The notes: generated from the letters alone by a model not told the origin. 64,000 nt of DNA from Thalassocella blandensis (GCA_902141825.1 CABFPG010000003.1:248001-312000); one strand, 5' to 3'. Shown: positions 46,220-56,141, counted from the stretch's first letter. Made by a program: numbers and translations.

Positions 46220-47300
46220 TGATGGCTTATTAAGTCAGCGGCAATTAAAGATTTTACCGCAAGTGTTAGGCCGCAATGAGGCGCTAAGTCTCACCATCTC
46301 TGCCCCCTCGGTGTCACGCAATCACGCGCGCATTGAGCAGCGTGAGAATCAACTGTGGATTGTCGACCTCGACAGCCGGAACGGCACATTTGTTAATCGC
46401 AAACAAATTAATGCCCCCACACAAATTGACCACGGCGATGTGCTGCATTTCGGCACAGCTGAAATGCGCTTAATTGACAGTGAACACAGCACGTCTCGAC
46501 GCCCGCTGATAAAGCCCGGTCACTCAGATGACACAACGTTTTTGTCTGCCGCCGAATTAAGCCAGGCCTTTCCTTCTGGCGTGAGAGAGTTGGAACAGTT
46601 GATCAATAACCGGCAACTCAAGATGGTCTACCAACCCATAATTCTCGCTGCAGATTTAAGTATTTCCGGTTTTGAAATTCTAGGCCGAGGTGACCACCCA
46701 GGCCTGCCTCCCAGTCCATTCGAATTGTTTCGTATTGCCGAGAGCTTTAAGTTAGAAGTCACGCTGTCTGAAGTAATGCGCAATGTCGGCATTGAAAACG
46801 CTGCCCGATACAAACTTCCCGGCGATTTACTGGTGAATACTCACCCCAGCGAAATGCTGGACCCGGATAGATTACTCGCCGATTTGCAGAAAATGCGTAA
46901 GCGCTTTCCAGGCACCCCCGTAACACTGGAAATTCACGAACAATCCGTCACGGACAATACTGACCTCTTACGAGAAGTGAAATCTCACCTGGAAAAACTG
47001 CAGATTAAACTGGCCTTCGATGATTTTGGTGTGGGTCAGTCCCGATTGATGGAAATGGTGGAAGCCAAGCCCGACCTGATAAAGTTTGACAAGGTGTTGA
47101 TAGAAAACCTGGACTCAGCCGATGCCTCACGCGCGAATCTGCTTCGGCATTTAGTGGACCTCGCCAATACTTTGCACATTAATACCCTGGCCGAATGTGT
47201 TGAGACCGAAGGCGAATACCTGGTGTGCAAAACCATGAATTTCGAGTTTTATCAGGGCTACTACTTCGCCAAGCCCCAGGCAGCGCAAAGTTTTACATGA
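46185..47300 (+). CDS. FHA-EAL fusion, cyclic-di-GMP phosphodiesterase
   Basis: The 371-residue protein joins an N-terminal FHA domain (about residues 25-95; LGRNEALSL, SVSRNHARIEQ, DSRNGTFVN) to an EAL domain (about 135-371). EAL residues are present: FEILGRG (ExL), VNTHPSE, LEIHEQ, FDDFGVGQS, IKFDKVLIE, LAECVETEGE and FYQGYYFAKP. It should hydrolyse cyclic-di-GMP to pGpG, with the FHA module sensing a phosphothreonine partner. The two modules have not been shown to work together here; the fusion makes it likely. Confidence 0.9.
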   Translation: MSNWYLEGFFGNDGLLSQRQLKILPQVLGRNEALSLTISAPSVSRNHARIEQRENQLWIVDLDSRNGTFVNRKQINAPTQIDHGDVLHFGTAEMRLIDSEHSTSRRPLIKPGHSDDTTFLSAAELSQAFPSGVRELEQLINNRQLKMVYQPIILAADLSISGFEILGRGDHPGLPPSPFELFRIAESFKLEVTLSEVMRNVGIENAARYKLPGDLLVNTHPSEMLDPDRLLADLQKMRKRFPGTPVTLEIHEQSVTDNTDLLREVKSHLEKLQIKLAFDDFGVGQSRLMEMVEAKPDLIKFDKVLIENLDSADASRANLLRHLVDLANTLHINTLAECVETEGEYLVCKTMNFEFYQGYYFAKPQAAQSFT

Positions 47301-47526
47301 TGTCTTCAGCTTAAATCCATGCGTGGAAATTACCGTAAAACAACGAAAAATTGGGCACTACAATATCGAATGGACGACTTTTACGGGCTCAAAACACGCC
47401 CCCGCAACACGACTTCAAGAAATCTAATGCGGTAATTTCTTCATCATTCGTTTAACATGCCAAGGCGCAGCTTGCTGACTGTTCAATTTCTGCGCTAACA
47501 TTTCTTCCCGTTTAAACAATCAACGA

Positions 47527-48147
47527 ATGCATATGGAAAAAAAATACCTCACCGCAAACGAGTTATTGCTCGATTCTTTTCGTCTCGCAGAACAGATTTT
47601 TGTTCGAGGCTTTCGTCCACATTTTATCGTGGGAGTTTGGCGTGGAGGTGCTCCGATGGGCATCGCGGTGCAAGAGTATTTGGATTTTATGGGCGTGGAG
47701 ACCGACCATATTGCCATTCGCACATCCTCTTACTACGGCATCGGCCAGCAAAGTAAGGAAGTTCGTGTACACGGGCTCGACTACGTTATCGATAACGTTA
47801 ATGCCGACGAAGAATTGCTGATTGTTGATGATGTATTCGATTCCGGTCGTTCAATTCTGGCCATTATCGAGCAAATAAAACTTCGTGCTCGGCGCAACAC
47901 CCCGCACTCCATCAAAGTGGCGTGCCCCTGGTATAAACCACAGAATAATATGACGCCTATTACGCCGGATTTTTATGTTCACGCAACAGACAAATGGCTG
48001 GTGTTTCCTCACGAACTCAAAGGCTTGAGCATGCAGGAGATCCTCGAAGGCAAAGGCAGTGAAATTGCGGATACGCTATCTCGAGCAATGGAGGCGACAC
48101 AGACAGATCGTCCCGTTGAAGACCGCTCAGACGATACCAAACATTAA
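47527..48147 (+). CDS. Phosphoribosyltransferase, purine-type
   Basis: A 206-residue type I phosphoribosyltransferase. The PRPP loop is LLIVDDVFDSGRS, the N-terminal VGVWRGGAPMGIAVQEY carries the pyrophosphate-binding loop, and FVFPHE-like WLVFPHELKGLS closes the core. It would salvage a purine base (hypoxanthine, guanine or xanthine) with PRPP. It lies before the purine catabolism cluster but is separated from it by about 600 bp with a repeat array, so common control is not shown. Alternative start ATG 47533. Confidence 0.82.
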   Translation: MHMEKKYLTANELLLDSFRLAEQIFVRGFRPHFIVGVWRGGAPMGIAVQEYLDFMGVETDHIAIRTSSYYGIGQQSKEVRVHGLDYVIDNVNADEELLIVDDVFDSGRSILAIIEQIKLRARRNTPHSIKVACPWYKPQNNMTPITPDFYVHATDKWLVFPHELKGLSMQEILEGKGSEIADTLSRAMEATQTDRPVEDRSDDTKH

Positions 48148-48751
48148 TCATCTCTTTACTTCCTGCGGCGACCAAACTGCCGACACAATACCCAGATAAA
48201 AACAGCGCCGCCAATATTCCAATTGGCGTGCGTCCCCCCATTTGTTCGGCATGAGAACTGCATACTAAATTCCGCCTGCAAGTCACCTGAACTATACTGA
48301 CTACAGCAAAAAGTTTTATTCAAATCATGTGCTTAATGGAATTTTCCGCGCTTTCACCCGTAAAAGATGAGGGTGAATAACGCTAAAAAAACCCGGCATT
48401 AATTTGAACTCACGAGTGGGTAAAACTGAAAATTTCCAATTAAAAACTGGAACGCGGCTCGCACTCGACCATCTAACAATAAAAATTAAGCGCAAGTGCC
48501 TATCACAAGCACAATCAACACAGAGCGTTTTGATTCCGCTTAAATTAACTGACTGTTATTGTGAGAACCTTATTGTGAGAACCTTATTGAGAGAACCTTA
48601 TTGAGAGAACCTTATTGAGAGAACCTTATTGAGAGAACCTTATTGAGAGAACCTTATTGAGAGAACCTTATTGTGAGAACGTTACTGTTAAACGTTTTTA
48701 GATGACCGCTATCAAGAGGCCTTTACTAACGGTCCAATGCTGGAGTTAAGC
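48148..48751. other. Intergenic, 604 bp, upstream of xdhA
   Basis: It contains a TTCACCC/GGGTGAA inverted repeat (48353-48377) and the 14-bp repeat array (48556-48681). No gene seen. Confidence 0.55.
48556..48681. repeat. Tandem repeat, 14 bp x 9, upstream of xdhA
   Basis: Nine direct units of TTATTGAGAGAACC; the first two and the last carry TTATTGTGAGAAC(C/G), the middle six are identical. The array ends 70 bp before the xdhA start. It has no spacers, so it is not CRISPR. It could be an iteron-like regulator site, a set of -35-like TTGAGA boxes, or slipped-strand expansion. Confidence 0.92.
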
Positions 48752-50398
48752 GTGAGATTTGTTTTAAACCAAGAGCTTATAGAATTAGACGATTCGCAGA
48801 TCGACATCAATCTTAGTCTGTTACGCTACCTCCGCGAATTTAAGCACCTATGTGGCACAAAAGAAGGGTGCGCCTCAGGCGATTGTGGTGCATGCACCGT
48901 TCTTCTGGGGCACTATCAAGATGATGCCATCAGAAGTGATAAATTAACCAGCACCGCCCAAACAACTCCGCCAGAGGAAAACGACAACCAGGCAAATAAA
49001 GCGATTCACTATCACAGTGTAAATGCCTGTATTTTACCCTTGTCCGCCATTCACTGCCGCCACGTAGTTACGGTAGAACACCTGACGCAAATCAGCGCAA
49101 CAGTCCCGAATACATCTGCCGGTGAGCACCTGGCATCACTTTACCCGAGTCAGCAGGCGATGGTTGAACATCACGCATCCCAGTGTGGCTTTTGCACACC
49201 AGGTTTCGTGATGTCGCTGACCGGTTTACTCGAGCGTCGCACACAGATCAAAGCTGATACGACAACACTCAAAGAATCGGTGAAAGACTGTATCGCAGGC
49301 AATTTATGTCGCTGCACCGGGTACCGCCCCATCGTCGAAGCCGGAGTCCACATGTTTGACCTGGCTATGATCAATCCCCCGGCAGACCTTGCGAATAACC
49401 GCATCGTTGACACCATGAAAATGCTGAATACTTATGGTGATAGCAGTAAACGGACTCATCAATACTGGCAACCGGTTTCACTCAATGAAGTGTGTAATAT
49501 TTTACACGCACAGCCCGAGGCAAGAATCATTGCCGGAGGCACAGATTTAATGCTTGAAGTAACGCAGCATTTTAAAACACTGACTAAAATTATCGATATT
49601 AGTCGGGTTGCTGAACTGAAACAAATTACTCGCCCCGCCGTTGAAAATGCGCAAGCGCGAGAGTCAAAAATTCGTATCGGGGCGGCCGTCACTTACACAG
49701 AGTTGCTGCACGCCTTTTCAGACATTCAGACTTTACAGCAATTAATTTTACGTATCGGCGCAGAGCAAGTACGAAACCGGGGCACGGTAGGAGGTAATAT
49801 TGCAAATGCCTCCCCTATTGCGGATTTACCTCCAGTATTTCTGGCACTGGACGCAAATATAGAGATCATCGACGGCCAGCAAAAAAAATCCACCGTGAAT
49901 ATAGATGCATTTTATTCCGGCTACAAACACACTGTGCTCAATGATACCCCTGCGTGCATTATCGCCATCGAATTTAATGCCGACTACCTCAATGACTTTT
50001 TACGCTTCTATAAATTGTCCAAAAGAATCGAAGACGATATTTCCAGCGTCATGACAGCGGTGCGTTTCGCTATAGAAAATAACACGGTGAAAGACGTACG
50101 TATTGCGTTTGGAGGCATGGCCGCAACCCCAATTCGAGCCAGACAAAGTGAGCAGTGCTTTATAGGAAAATCCATTGATGACGAACAAACCTTGCAGACA
50201 GCCTGTAACGCCTTGCGTAAAGAACTTTCACCGATGAGCGATGTGAGAGCCAGCGCGGAGTACCGTTTGAACATGGCCGAAAACTTACTCCGTAAAGCCT
50301 GGTTAGAGTTAAATGGCCATCACTTGCCCACAATAAATCAAACGCATTTTACGCAATCATCTCAGCTCAGAACGGGAGAGGAACAAAGCCATGCGTAA
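48752..50398 (+). CDS. xdhA: Xanthine dehydrogenase, iron-sulfur/FAD subunit
   Basis: The 548-residue small subunit carries two 2Fe-2S centres and FAD. The first cluster motif is CGTKEGCASGDCGAC, the second is CGFCTPGF and CIAGNLCRCTGYRPI; the FAD loop is IIAGGTDLMLEV. It passes electrons from the molybdenum site of XdhB to NAD. I use GTG 48752 (GGAG 6 bp upstream, N-terminus MRFVLNQELI matching the family) rather than ATG 48737. An insertion of about 25 residues follows the first cluster. xdhB overlaps its end by 8 bp. Confidence 0.94.
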   Translation: MRFVLNQELIELDDSQIDINLSLLRYLREFKHLCGTKEGCASGDCGACTVLLGHYQDDAIRSDKLTSTAQTTPPEENDNQANKAIHYHSVNACILPLSAIHCRHVVTVEHLTQISATVPNTSAGEHLASLYPSQQAMVEHHASQCGFCTPGFVMSLTGLLERRTQIKADTTTLKESVKDCIAGNLCRCTGYRPIVEAGVHMFDLAMINPPADLANNRIVDTMKMLNTYGDSSKRTHQYWQPVSLNEVCNILHAQPEARIIAGGTDLMLEVTQHFKTLTKIIDISRVAELKQITRPAVENAQARESKIRIGAAVTYTELLHAFSDIQTLQQLILRIGAEQVRNRGTVGGNIANASPIADLPPVFLALDANIEIIDGQQKKSTVNIDAFYSGYKHTVLNDTPACIIAIEFNADYLNDFLRFYKLSKRIEDDISSVMTAVRFAIENNTVKDVRIAFGGMAATPIRARQSEQCFIGKSIDDEQTLQTACNALRKELSPMSDVRASAEYRLNMAENLLRKAWLELNGHHLPTINQTHFTQSSQLRTGEEQSHA

Positions 50399-52802
50399 AC
50401 TTCCGGAAGCCTATACTAAAAAATCGTTCAGTGTTCCCCCTACCGCAACGTCTGCTACACAGCACTCTGACAATGAGCGATCCGCGCACCAACGCAAGAT
50501 AAACCAGATTCACGAATCCGCAATTAAACACGTACAAGGCAAAGCACAATACGTTGATGACCTGCCAAATACAGTGAATACCTTGCATGTCGCCACCGGG
50601 AAGGCGACACATGCCAACGCCAAAATTGTTTCGCTCAATCTGGAAAAGGTCTGGCAGGCTGAGGGCGTCGTGGATGTTATCGTCCAGGGAGATATTCCCG
50701 GCAGCGCTGATGTGTCACCCGTTTTCAGTGGCGATGTTCTGCTTGCCGGCCAGACCACCCAATTTGTTGGACAACCCATTTTCGCGGTGGCGGCAACCAG
50801 TTATACCGCGGCACAAAAAGCTGTACGGCTGGCGGAAATAGAATACGAACAGCAAACACCGCTGCTGCGCATTCAGGAAGCACTGGCACAACAGGATTTT
50901 GTGTTGCCCACCCAGAGTTTTCATCGTGGTGATGTGATTAAAACCATCAACGAAGCAAAATTTAGCCTGTCTGGAGAATTAACCATTCGAGGCCAGGAAC
51001 ATTTTTACCTAGAAGGACAAATATCACTTGCACAGCCGACAGAAGATGGCGGAATACACGTGATCTCCTCCAGTCAACATCCAACTGAAGTCCAAAAACT
51101 GGTCGCCAGTGTGCTGGGTGTGCCGATTCATAAAGTCCAAGCGGAAGTTCGCCGCATGGGAGGTGGCTTTGGTGGCAAGGAATCGCAAGCAGCTACCCTC
51201 GCCTGTATGGCTGCCGTATTTGCGCAACGCCTGCAACAGCCCATCAAATATCGCATGTCACGGCAGGATGATATGGAACAAACGGGCAAACGGCACGATT
51301 TCTGGAATCAATACACCACCGCATTTACCGCGCAGGGCGAAATTCTCGCGGCCGATATCAAACTCGCGGGAATGTGCGGTTGCACTGCCGATTTATCCGA
51401 TGGCATAGTCGATCGCGCCATGTTTCATGCTGACAACGCCTATTATTTACCACAGGCGCGTATCACCGGTTACCGATGTCGCACCGACACGGTTTCAAAC
51501 ACGGCTTTTCGTGGCTTCGGTGGTCCTCAGGGCATGCTTTCCACCGAAGCCATGCTTGATGATATAGCTCGAGCGGTAAATTTAGATCCTCTCGATATTC
51601 GCAAACAAAATGTGTATCGCAAGGATAAAGATGAAACACCTTATGGACAAAAAATTGAAGAGTCCGTCCTGTTACCGCTTATAGAACAACTGGAAAACAC
51701 CAGTCAATATCGTCAACGACGCGAAGAAATTCACGAATTCAATCGCAATAACCGATGGCAAAAGCGTGGACTGGCGCTCACCCCAGTCAAGTTTGGAATT
51801 TCATTTACATCGAAACATTTAAATCAGGCGGGAGCATTAATTCACGTATATACCGACGGCAGTATTCACCTAAACCACGGTGGAACGGAGATGGGGCAAG
51901 GGCTTTACACCAAAATAAAGCAAGTGGTGGCAAAAGAGTTTGGCGTAGACAGCGATCGCATCATGGTAAGTGCCGCTCGTACCGACAAAGTCCCGAACAC
52001 ATCACCAACAGCGGCATCTGCCGGCACCGACTTAAATGGCATGGCAGCCATAGATGCCGTAAATAAAATCAAACAAAACCTATTCACATTTGCCGAGCAC
52101 TATTACAAAGTAGAACGCGAACGTATATTTATTCATGATGATATTGTTCATGTTGGCGATCAGGTTTTCGCATTTGCTGAATTTATCAAGCTCGCTTATA
52201 TGCAGCGTGTTTCACTGTCAGCGAATGGGTTTTACCGCACACCTAAAATTGGTTTTGATCGCAGTACGGGCAAAGGCCGACCTTTTTATTATTTTGCCAA
52301 TGGCGCAGCATGCTCAGAAGTGATCGTCGATACAATGACGGGGGAATATAAAATAACGCGGGTGGATATTTTACATGACGTGGGTGAATCGATTAATCCG
52401 GCCGTCGACATCGGTCAGATTGAAGGGGGATTTATTCAAGGCATGGGCTGGCTAACAACGGAAGAATTGTTGTGGGACTCGCAGGGTAAATTAATGTCTA
52501 ACAGTCCCGCCAACTACAAAATACCAACCGTGGGCGACCTTCCAGAAGACTTCAATGTCAATCTTTACCAGGCGAAAAATCATGAGCAAAATGTCTATTC
52601 TTCCAAGGCGGTGGGAGAACCCCCGCTGATGCTCGCAATATCTGTCTGGTGTGCATTACGAGACGCCTGTGCGAGTGTGGCAGATTATAAAATTAGTCCT
52701 CCCCTGGCAGCGCCCGCCACCACCGAAGCGGTATATCATTGCATGCAAGCGGCAAGTCAATATCAGCAAAGCCAGACTGCACAATCGGGCCAGCGCACTT
52801 AA
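50391..52802 (+). CDS. xdhB: Xanthine dehydrogenase, molybdenum subunit
   Basis: The 803-residue subunit holds the sulfurated molybdopterin site that oxidises hypoxanthine and xanthine to urate. Diagnostic blocks are MGGGFGGKESQAAT, AFRGFGGPQGM, GTEMGQGLYTKI and the catalytic-base region VGEPPLMLA. The N-terminal about 60 residues before HVQGKAQYVDD are low-complexity. GGGAGAGG precedes the ATG. It is translated with xdhA (overlap 8 bp) and followed 33 bp later by xdhC. Confidence 0.96.
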   Translation: MRKLPEAYTKKSFSVPPTATSATQHSDNERSAHQRKINQIHESAIKHVQGKAQYVDDLPNTVNTLHVATGKATHANAKIVSLNLEKVWQAEGVVDVIVQGDIPGSADVSPVFSGDVLLAGQTTQFVGQPIFAVAATSYTAAQKAVRLAEIEYEQQTPLLRIQEALAQQDFVLPTQSFHRGDVIKTINEAKFSLSGELTIRGQEHFYLEGQISLAQPTEDGGIHVISSSQHPTEVQKLVASVLGVPIHKVQAEVRRMGGGFGGKESQAATLACMAAVFAQRLQQPIKYRMSRQDDMEQTGKRHDFWNQYTTAFTAQGEILAADIKLAGMCGCTADLSDGIVDRAMFHADNAYYLPQARITGYRCRTDTVSNTAFRGFGGPQGMLSTEAMLDDIARAVNLDPLDIRKQNVYRKDKDETPYGQKIEESVLLPLIEQLENTSQYRQRREEIHEFNRNNRWQKRGLALTPVKFGISFTSKHLNQAGALIHVYTDGSIHLNHGGTEMGQGLYTKIKQVVAKEFGVDSDRIMVSAARTDKVPNTSPTAASAGTDLNGMAAIDAVNKIKQNLFTFAEHYYKVERERIFIHDDIVHVGDQVFAFAEFIKLAYMQRVSLSANGFYRTPKIGFDRSTGKGRPFYYFANGAACSEVIVDTMTGEYKITRVDILHDVGESINPAVDIGQIEGGFIQGMGWLTTEELLWDSQGKLMSNSPANYKIPTVGDLPEDFNVNLYQAKNHEQNVYSSKAVGEPPLMLAISVWCALRDACASVADYKISPPLAAPATTEAVYHCMQAASQYQQSQTAQSGQRT

Positions 52803-52835
52803 TTAACAGGTTTACACCTGTTACGGAGTATGTGA

Positions 52836-53783
52836 ATGAAGCGATACTTAACCTGGGATGAAGCCATTTTGCAATGCCGACAGGGCAATCAAAGCTGGGT
52901 ACTGGCAACTGTAGTGGACACCCATGGATCAACACCTCGCAACAGCGGCAGTAAAATGGTGATCACGGCTGACAGTATTTACGACACAATTGGTGGGGGC
53001 CAGCTCGAATACAGAGTCATTCAAACTGCACGTGAACTAATTGCGGCAGATGATGCTGCCCAGCGGATCGAACACTTTCCACTATCCGCAAAAGCCAACC
53101 AGTGTTGTGGTGGCACGATGAGTATTTTGCTCGAATGTTTTTGCACGCCTAAACAGCAGATACATGTTTTTGGGGCTGGTCATGTTGCGCAGGCACTTAT
53201 TCCAATTCTATCGCAATTGGATGTGAGTCTGCATTGGGTCGATAACCGCGTCGATCTGTTCCCCAAGGAAAATACGCGTAACACTCACTACCGCTACTAT
53301 GACAATATCATCGACCACATTCAGCGCATGCAGCCAGAAGCGTATGCAATTGTGATTACGCACCAGCATTCGCTCGATTATCAATTAATTGAAAAATTGT
53401 TAGATCGAAAAGACTGCGCCTACATTGGTCTGATTGGCTCTAAAATTAAAGCCAATCGATTTCGTCAGCGCTTAAAGCAGGCATCTTTTAGCCAGGAAGA
53501 AATCAATACGATAGTCTCCCCTATTGGCTTGCTGGACATTCCAGGTAAACGCCCCATCGAAGTCGCGGTTTCCATCGCCGCGCAAATTATCCAGCAATTG
53601 CATGTCAAAACTACAAGCCAAAAATCGGAGAAGCTCAACAAGGAAGAGCCCGGAATAGAAGAGGCCGGAATAGAAAGCCCCGGAATAGAAGCGGCCGAAA
53701 TAAAAAGCCCCGACGAAAAGAGGCAAACATCACCAATAAAAAACTTACCGATTTTAGATTCCGAAAACCCGACACCTAAATAA
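52836..53783 (+). CDS. xdhC: Xanthine dehydrogenase accessory protein XdhC
   Basis: A 315-residue maturation factor that helps deliver sulfurated molybdenum cofactor to XdhB. The XdhC N-terminal domain has VVDTHGSTPRNSGSKMVITA and IGGGQLEYRVI, and KANQCCGGTMSILLE. The Rossmann-like part has VFGAGHVAQAL and VDNRVDLFP; IGLIGSKIKANRFRQRL and GLLDIPGKRPIEVAVSIAAQ close it. The last about 50 residues are an acidic low-complexity tail of five-residue repeats (GIExx) encoded by a 15-bp tandem repeat. The tail is unusual and probably variable. Confidence 0.95.
   Translation: MKRYLTWDEAILQCRQGNQSWVLATVVDTHGSTPRNSGSKMVITADSIYDTIGGGQLEYRVIQTARELIAADDAAQRIEHFPLSAKANQCCGGTMSILLECFCTPKQQIHVFGAGHVAQALIPILSQLDVSLHWVDNRVDLFPKENTRNTHYRYYDNIIDHIQRMQPEAYAIVITHQHSLDYQLIEKLLDRKDCAYIGLIGSKIKANRFRQRLKQASFSQEEINTIVSPIGLLDIPGKRPIEVAVSIAAQIIQQLHVKTTSQKSEKLNKEEPGIEEAGIESPGIEAAEIKSPDEKRQTSPIKNLPILDSENPTPK
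53646..53720 (+). repeat. In-frame 15-bp tandem repeat in xdhC
   Basis: Five units of the form GAGCCCGGAATAGAA with changes; the period is a multiple of three, so the frame is kept. It encodes the PGIEE/AGIES-like tail. Confidence 0.85.
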
Positions 53784-53793
53784 GCCCATTAAG

Positions 53794-54330
53794 ATGATAA
53801 AATCCAGTGAATTGATAACACAGCTATACCAGTTCAACACCGCGAGTGAGCAGCAGGCCATTCAATTTTTATTATCCTGTTGCAACAGCCTGCGATGGGC
53901 TAAAAACGTTGCAGCAAAACGTCCATATTCAGATTTGACTGTGCTATTAAACAGCAGCGACTGGCATTGGCAGCAATGTTCAGAGAGCGACATACTCGAA
54001 GCATTCTCCGGACACCCCAAAATAGGAGATCTCTCTGCGCTAAAAAATAAATACGCCAATACCGCAACGGCGGAACAAGGCCAGGTAAGTTCAGCAAATG
54101 AAGAGACGCTTATCGCCCTGCAGCACTACAATAGCGAATATGAGAAAAAATTTGGCTTTATTTTTATCGTGTGTGCCAGCGGCAAAAGCGCAGAGGAAAT
54201 GTTAGGCTTACTTAAAACACGTATTTCAAATACCTACGAGCGTGAAATATCCATCGGCGCACAGGAGCAAAACAAAATCACTCACTTGCGCCTCAAAAAT
54301 TTTTTGCATGAAACGGATCAAACAAGTTAG
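53794..54330 (+). CDS. uraD: OHCU decarboxylase
   Basis: The 178-residue enzyme converts 2-oxo-4-hydroxy-4-carboxy-5-ureidoimidazoline to S-allantoin. The catalytic HPKIGD motif is present, with EKKFGFIFIVCASGKSAEEM and the closing KITHLRLKNFL. Length is typical (about 165-175). It starts 10 bp after the xdhC stop, in one operon. Confidence 0.95.
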   Translation: MIKSSELITQLYQFNTASEQQAIQFLLSCCNSLRWAKNVAAKRPYSDLTVLLNSSDWHWQQCSESDILEAFSGHPKIGDLSALKNKYANTATAEQGQVSSANEETLIALQHYNSEYEKKFGFIFIVCASGKSAEEMLGLLKTRISNTYEREISIGAQEQNKITHLRLKNFLHETDQTS

Positions 54331-54445
54331 ATGACAAAGCGTCTAAACATTATTAATGTGGTGAATCTCTCCCTTCATGCTATTCACACCATTTTTCTGG
54401 TGATTATTTTGATACGACAGTATATACAAACGAGACTTTTGTAAA

Positions 54446-54784
54446 ATGACGAAGGCCCCTATCACTACTCACATTTTGAACCTAAGCACAGGCAAACCAG
54501 CGGCAGAAGTATCCGTAGCCCTTTATTCGCCAACAGCTCCCCATCCTGTTGCCACAGGCAAAACCGATAAGGACGGGAGAATCATGCATTGGGACTCAGA
54601 TATCGAGTTGGAAGACGGTGTCTGGCATCTCGAATTTGCCACTGAACAGTGGTTTGCAGCCAATGAGCAGACATGTTTCTTTGCCAATGTCCGCTTGAGT
54701 TTTAACGTTTCGGCCAGTGAGCTTCATTACCATGTGCCGCTGTTGCTGAATGCGTTCGGCTACTCAACTTACCGAGGAAGTTAA
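54446..54784 (+). CDS. uraH: 5-hydroxyisourate hydrolase
   Basis: The 112-residue transthyretin-like enzyme hydrolyses HIU to OHCU. Active-site residues sit where expected: THILNLSTGKPA (His), DKDGRI (Arg), ASELHYHVPLLL (His), and the C-terminal YRGS signature that separates it from true transthyretin. It lacks a signal peptide, so it is cytosolic. It is 115 bp after uraD; a weak hairpin (54387-54402) lies between. Confidence 0.96.
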   Translation: MTKAPITTHILNLSTGKPAAEVSVALYSPTAPHPVATGKTDKDGRIMHWDSDIELEDGVWHLEFATEQWFAANEQTCFFANVRLSFNVSASELHYHVPLLLNAFGYSTYRGS

Positions 54785-54785
54785 C

Positions 54786-56141
54786 GTGGTCAAACAACCA
54801 CAAACCCGGGCTTTTCGCACGCGTATTGCACACATACGTGATTTCCATTCCGATAATAACGCGCACGCCAATAGCTCGTTGAGTCACAAAGTCGCCCAGC
54901 AGTTTGAGTATTTGCCAGATGGTGTGATCGTAGTTGAAGAGGGAAAAATCAAAACCATTGCCAAAACAGATGAACTGGTCCGGCATGGCTTTGACATATC
55001 CCAATGTGAACATCTACCAGATTACCTCTGCTGCCCTGGTTTTATCGACGCACATATTCATGCTGGCCAGCTCGATGTCATTGCGTCATTTGGCAATCAG
55101 CTGCTGGAATGGCTGGAGCGCTACACCTTTCCCGCCGAAATGAAATTTTCAGATGAGGCATATGCGCAAGTACACAGTGAACGATTTATTCAATTACTGT
55201 TGTCTAACGGCGTCACTGCGGCAATGGTTTTTACCACTCGCTTTTCACATCACGCAGATACCCTATTCCAATTGGCGGGCGACCGAAATATGCGAATGAT
55301 CGCCGGGCGCGTGATGATGGACCGCAATGCTCCCCCCGCATTATGCGATACGGCGGAAAAAGCGTATGCAGAATGCCACGCATTGATTCAGCAATACCAT
55401 AATCATAAACGCCTAGGGTACGCCATTACGCCACGCTTCGCAGGGACATCGACGCGAGAGCAATTAACATTGGCAGGCAAGCTCTTACAGGAAGTTCCCG
55501 ATCTCTGGATGCAAACGCATTTAAGTGAAAATAAAAGTGAAATTCGCTGGACTAAAAGTCTGTTTCCTGAAGCTGATGACTACTTAAATACCTATGAGCG
55601 ATTTGGTCTGGTACAAGCAAAAAGTATGTTTGCGCACTGCATCCATTTAAGCGAATCAGAAATACAGCGTCTGCGTGAAGCGCAATGCAGTATTGCATTT
55701 TGTCCCAGTTCGAATTGCTTTTTAGGCAGTGGGCTGTTCCCGTACCAACAGATAGCTCAGCAAAATATTCCCATTGCACTGGCAAGTGATGTGGGAGCCG
55801 GTACAAGCCTTTCACCCTTCCAGACGATGGCCGATGCCTATAAGGTCTGTCAATTGAACGGTTATGCTTTAGATCCAAAAGAAGCCTGGTATCTGGCAAC
55901 GCTGGGAGCTGCCAAAGCCCTGCATCTCGATCGTTATATTGGCTCGTTAACGGCCGGCAAGGAAGCTGATTTCATCTTCCTCAATGCCAATCGTAGCGAA
56001 AAGGTCAAGCAGCGATTAACCGAATGCAACACCATTGATGAAGAGCTGTTTGCTTATATGATTCTTGGTGATGAACGCCTGATTGAACGCAGTCACGTGC
56101 ATGGCGAACTACAACACGAGCAACAGTATCTAAAAAGTTAA
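54786..56141 (+). CDS. guaD: Guanine deaminase
   Basis: The 451-residue amidohydrolase deaminates guanine to xanthine, feeding XdhAB. The metal-binding HxH lies in PGFIDAHIHAGQ, with YAITPRFAGTST, QTHLSEN, FAHCIHLSE and LASDVGAGTS matching the guanine deaminase family. I start at GTG 54786 (GAGGAAG just upstream) which follows the uraH stop by 1 bp; a longer frame into uraH exists. GTG coupling suggests operon translation. Confidence 0.94.
   Translation: MVKQPQTRAFRTRIAHIRDFHSDNNAHANSSLSHKVAQQFEYLPDGVIVVEEGKIKTIAKTDELVRHGFDISQCEHLPDYLCCPGFIDAHIHAGQLDVIASFGNQLLEWLERYTFPAEMKFSDEAYAQVHSERFIQLLLSNGVTAAMVFTTRFSHHADTLFQLAGDRNMRMIAGRVMMDRNAPPALCDTAEKAYAECHALIQQYHNHKRLGYAITPRFAGTSTREQLTLAGKLLQEVPDLWMQTHLSENKSEIRWTKSLFPEADDYLNTYERFGLVQAKSMFAHCIHLSESEIQRLREAQCSIAFCPSSNCFLGSGLFPYQQIAQQNIPIALASDVGAGTSLSPFQTMADAYKVCQLNGYALDPKEAWYLATLGAAKALHLDRYIGSLTAGKEADFIFLNANRSEKVKQRLTECNTIDEELFAYMILGDERLIERSHVHGELQHEQQYLKS

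Noticed and set aside
48556-48681. CRISPR array
   Set aside because: Units are directly abutted with no spacers and only 14 bp long; no cas genes.
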